From: JBGTIS01 sp041745535
GTDB taxonomy: Bacteria; Bacteroidota; Bacteroidia; Cytophagales; Cyclobacteriaceae
Direction of reading: 5' to 3'
Assembly: GCA_041745535.1 (NCBI GenBank)
Contig: JBGTIS010000127.1
Location: 1-5,015, forward strand
Length of the DNA stretch: 5,015 bases
Position 1 is the first letter of the stretch; each line of letters begins with the position of its first letter. This document shows, one piece after another, positions 4,749 to 5,015 of this stretch. The notes below the pieces were generated by a model. That model saw nothing but the letters and a program-made list of their open reading frames with translations. It was not told where the DNA came from and searched no databases. A program made the position numbers and the translations under genes.

Positions 4749-5015
4749 ATGAAAAAATCAGTTGTTTTAGCTATAGCGTTTGGTGTATTATCTTTTTCAT
4801 CTGTCAGCGCGATCGCCGCTGTACAAGACAACACAGCTATTGTAGCAGTGGTCGAAAATGGTAGAACTGAAATTCAATATGAAGATCTTCCTGATGCCAT
4901 CAAGACCAATTTTGAAGGCTCTGATTACGCGGCCTGGGAAGTACAGAAAGTAGAAGAAGTAACGCAAGACGATGCTCCTGAAGAAAAAACCTATGAGTTA
5001 ACCATTTCTGATGGA
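4749..5015 (+). CDS. Secreted PepSY-like protein, 3' end missing
   Basis: The frame is open from the ATG at 4749 to the window edge, giving 89 residues with no stop. The N-terminus is a classical Sec signal peptide: KKS, a hydrophobic core (5-19) and small residues with likely cleavage near A21-A24, so the mature protein should be periplasmic or beyond. After it come YEDLPDAIKTNF (46-57), then SDYAAWEVQKVE (60-71) and YELTISDG (82-89). The order LP-x-A-(V/I)-K, then a Tyr/Trp-containing strand, then a Y-E-hydrophobic strand resembles the PepSY-like (DUF2874) beta-lactamase-inhibitor-like fold that is common in exported Bacteroidota proteins. The function of these proteins is poorly known. There are many acidic residues and no lipobox Cys. 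It appears to be transcribed alone from the long spacer to its left. Family assignment is moderate because only part of the protein is visible. Confidence 0.75.
   Translation, partial: MKKSVVLAIAFGVLSFSSVSAIAAVQDNTAIVAVVENGRTEIQYEDLPDAIKTNFEGSDYAAWEVQKVEEVTQDDAPEEKTYELTISDG

Noticed and set aside
1..5015. CRISPR array, insertion sequence, tRNA/rRNA or phage element
   Set aside because: No regularly spaced long repeats, transposase frame, terminal inverted repeats or RNA gene signatures were seen on either strand.

Overview
The window looks like ordinary chromosomal DNA from a Bacteroidota bacterium, probably of the Cytophagales type. Three things point there: start codons without convincing Shine-Dalgarno sequences; two exact matches to the Bacteroidota -7 promoter element TAnnTTTG (before ssb and tyrA); and protein types typical of the phylum, namely a short SSB ending in DLPF, a lipoprotein amidohydrolase and a secreted PepSY-like protein. 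Intergenic DNA is strongly AT-rich and genes are moderately AT-rich. This assignment is inference; no rRNA or other taxonomic marker is present.

Layout. Positions 1-284 are a non-coding AT-rich leader with a cluster of helically phased 8-bp boxes (167-215) and a -7 element (234-241). They precede ssb (285-671, +), which ends in a clear intrinsic terminator (694-726). A small uncharacterised ORF (792-1097, -) lies 52 bp after a lipoprotein-type metal-dependent amidohydrolase (1150-2547, -) and could share its transcript. A 103-bp divergent spacer separates the amidohydrolase from a short-chain dehydrogenase of the D-mannonate oxidoreductase family (2651-3469, +). That gene converges, with a gap of only 24 bp, on tyrA prephenate dehydrogenase (3494-4357, -). 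A 391-bp non-coding stretch follows. It holds the tyrA promoter and the leader of a secreted PepSY-like protein (4749 onward, +) that runs off the window end.

The genes do not form one pathway: DNA metabolism, an envelope hydrolase, hexuronate catabolism, tyrosine biosynthesis and an exported protein sit side by side, mostly as single-gene units. I see no CRISPR array, transposase, tRNA, rRNA, phage gene or defence system. No undescribed system is evident from the genes. The most unusual sequence signal is the phased box array upstream of ssb. Next are the uncharacterised small ORF and the repeated CTTAA motifs before the PepSY-like gene.
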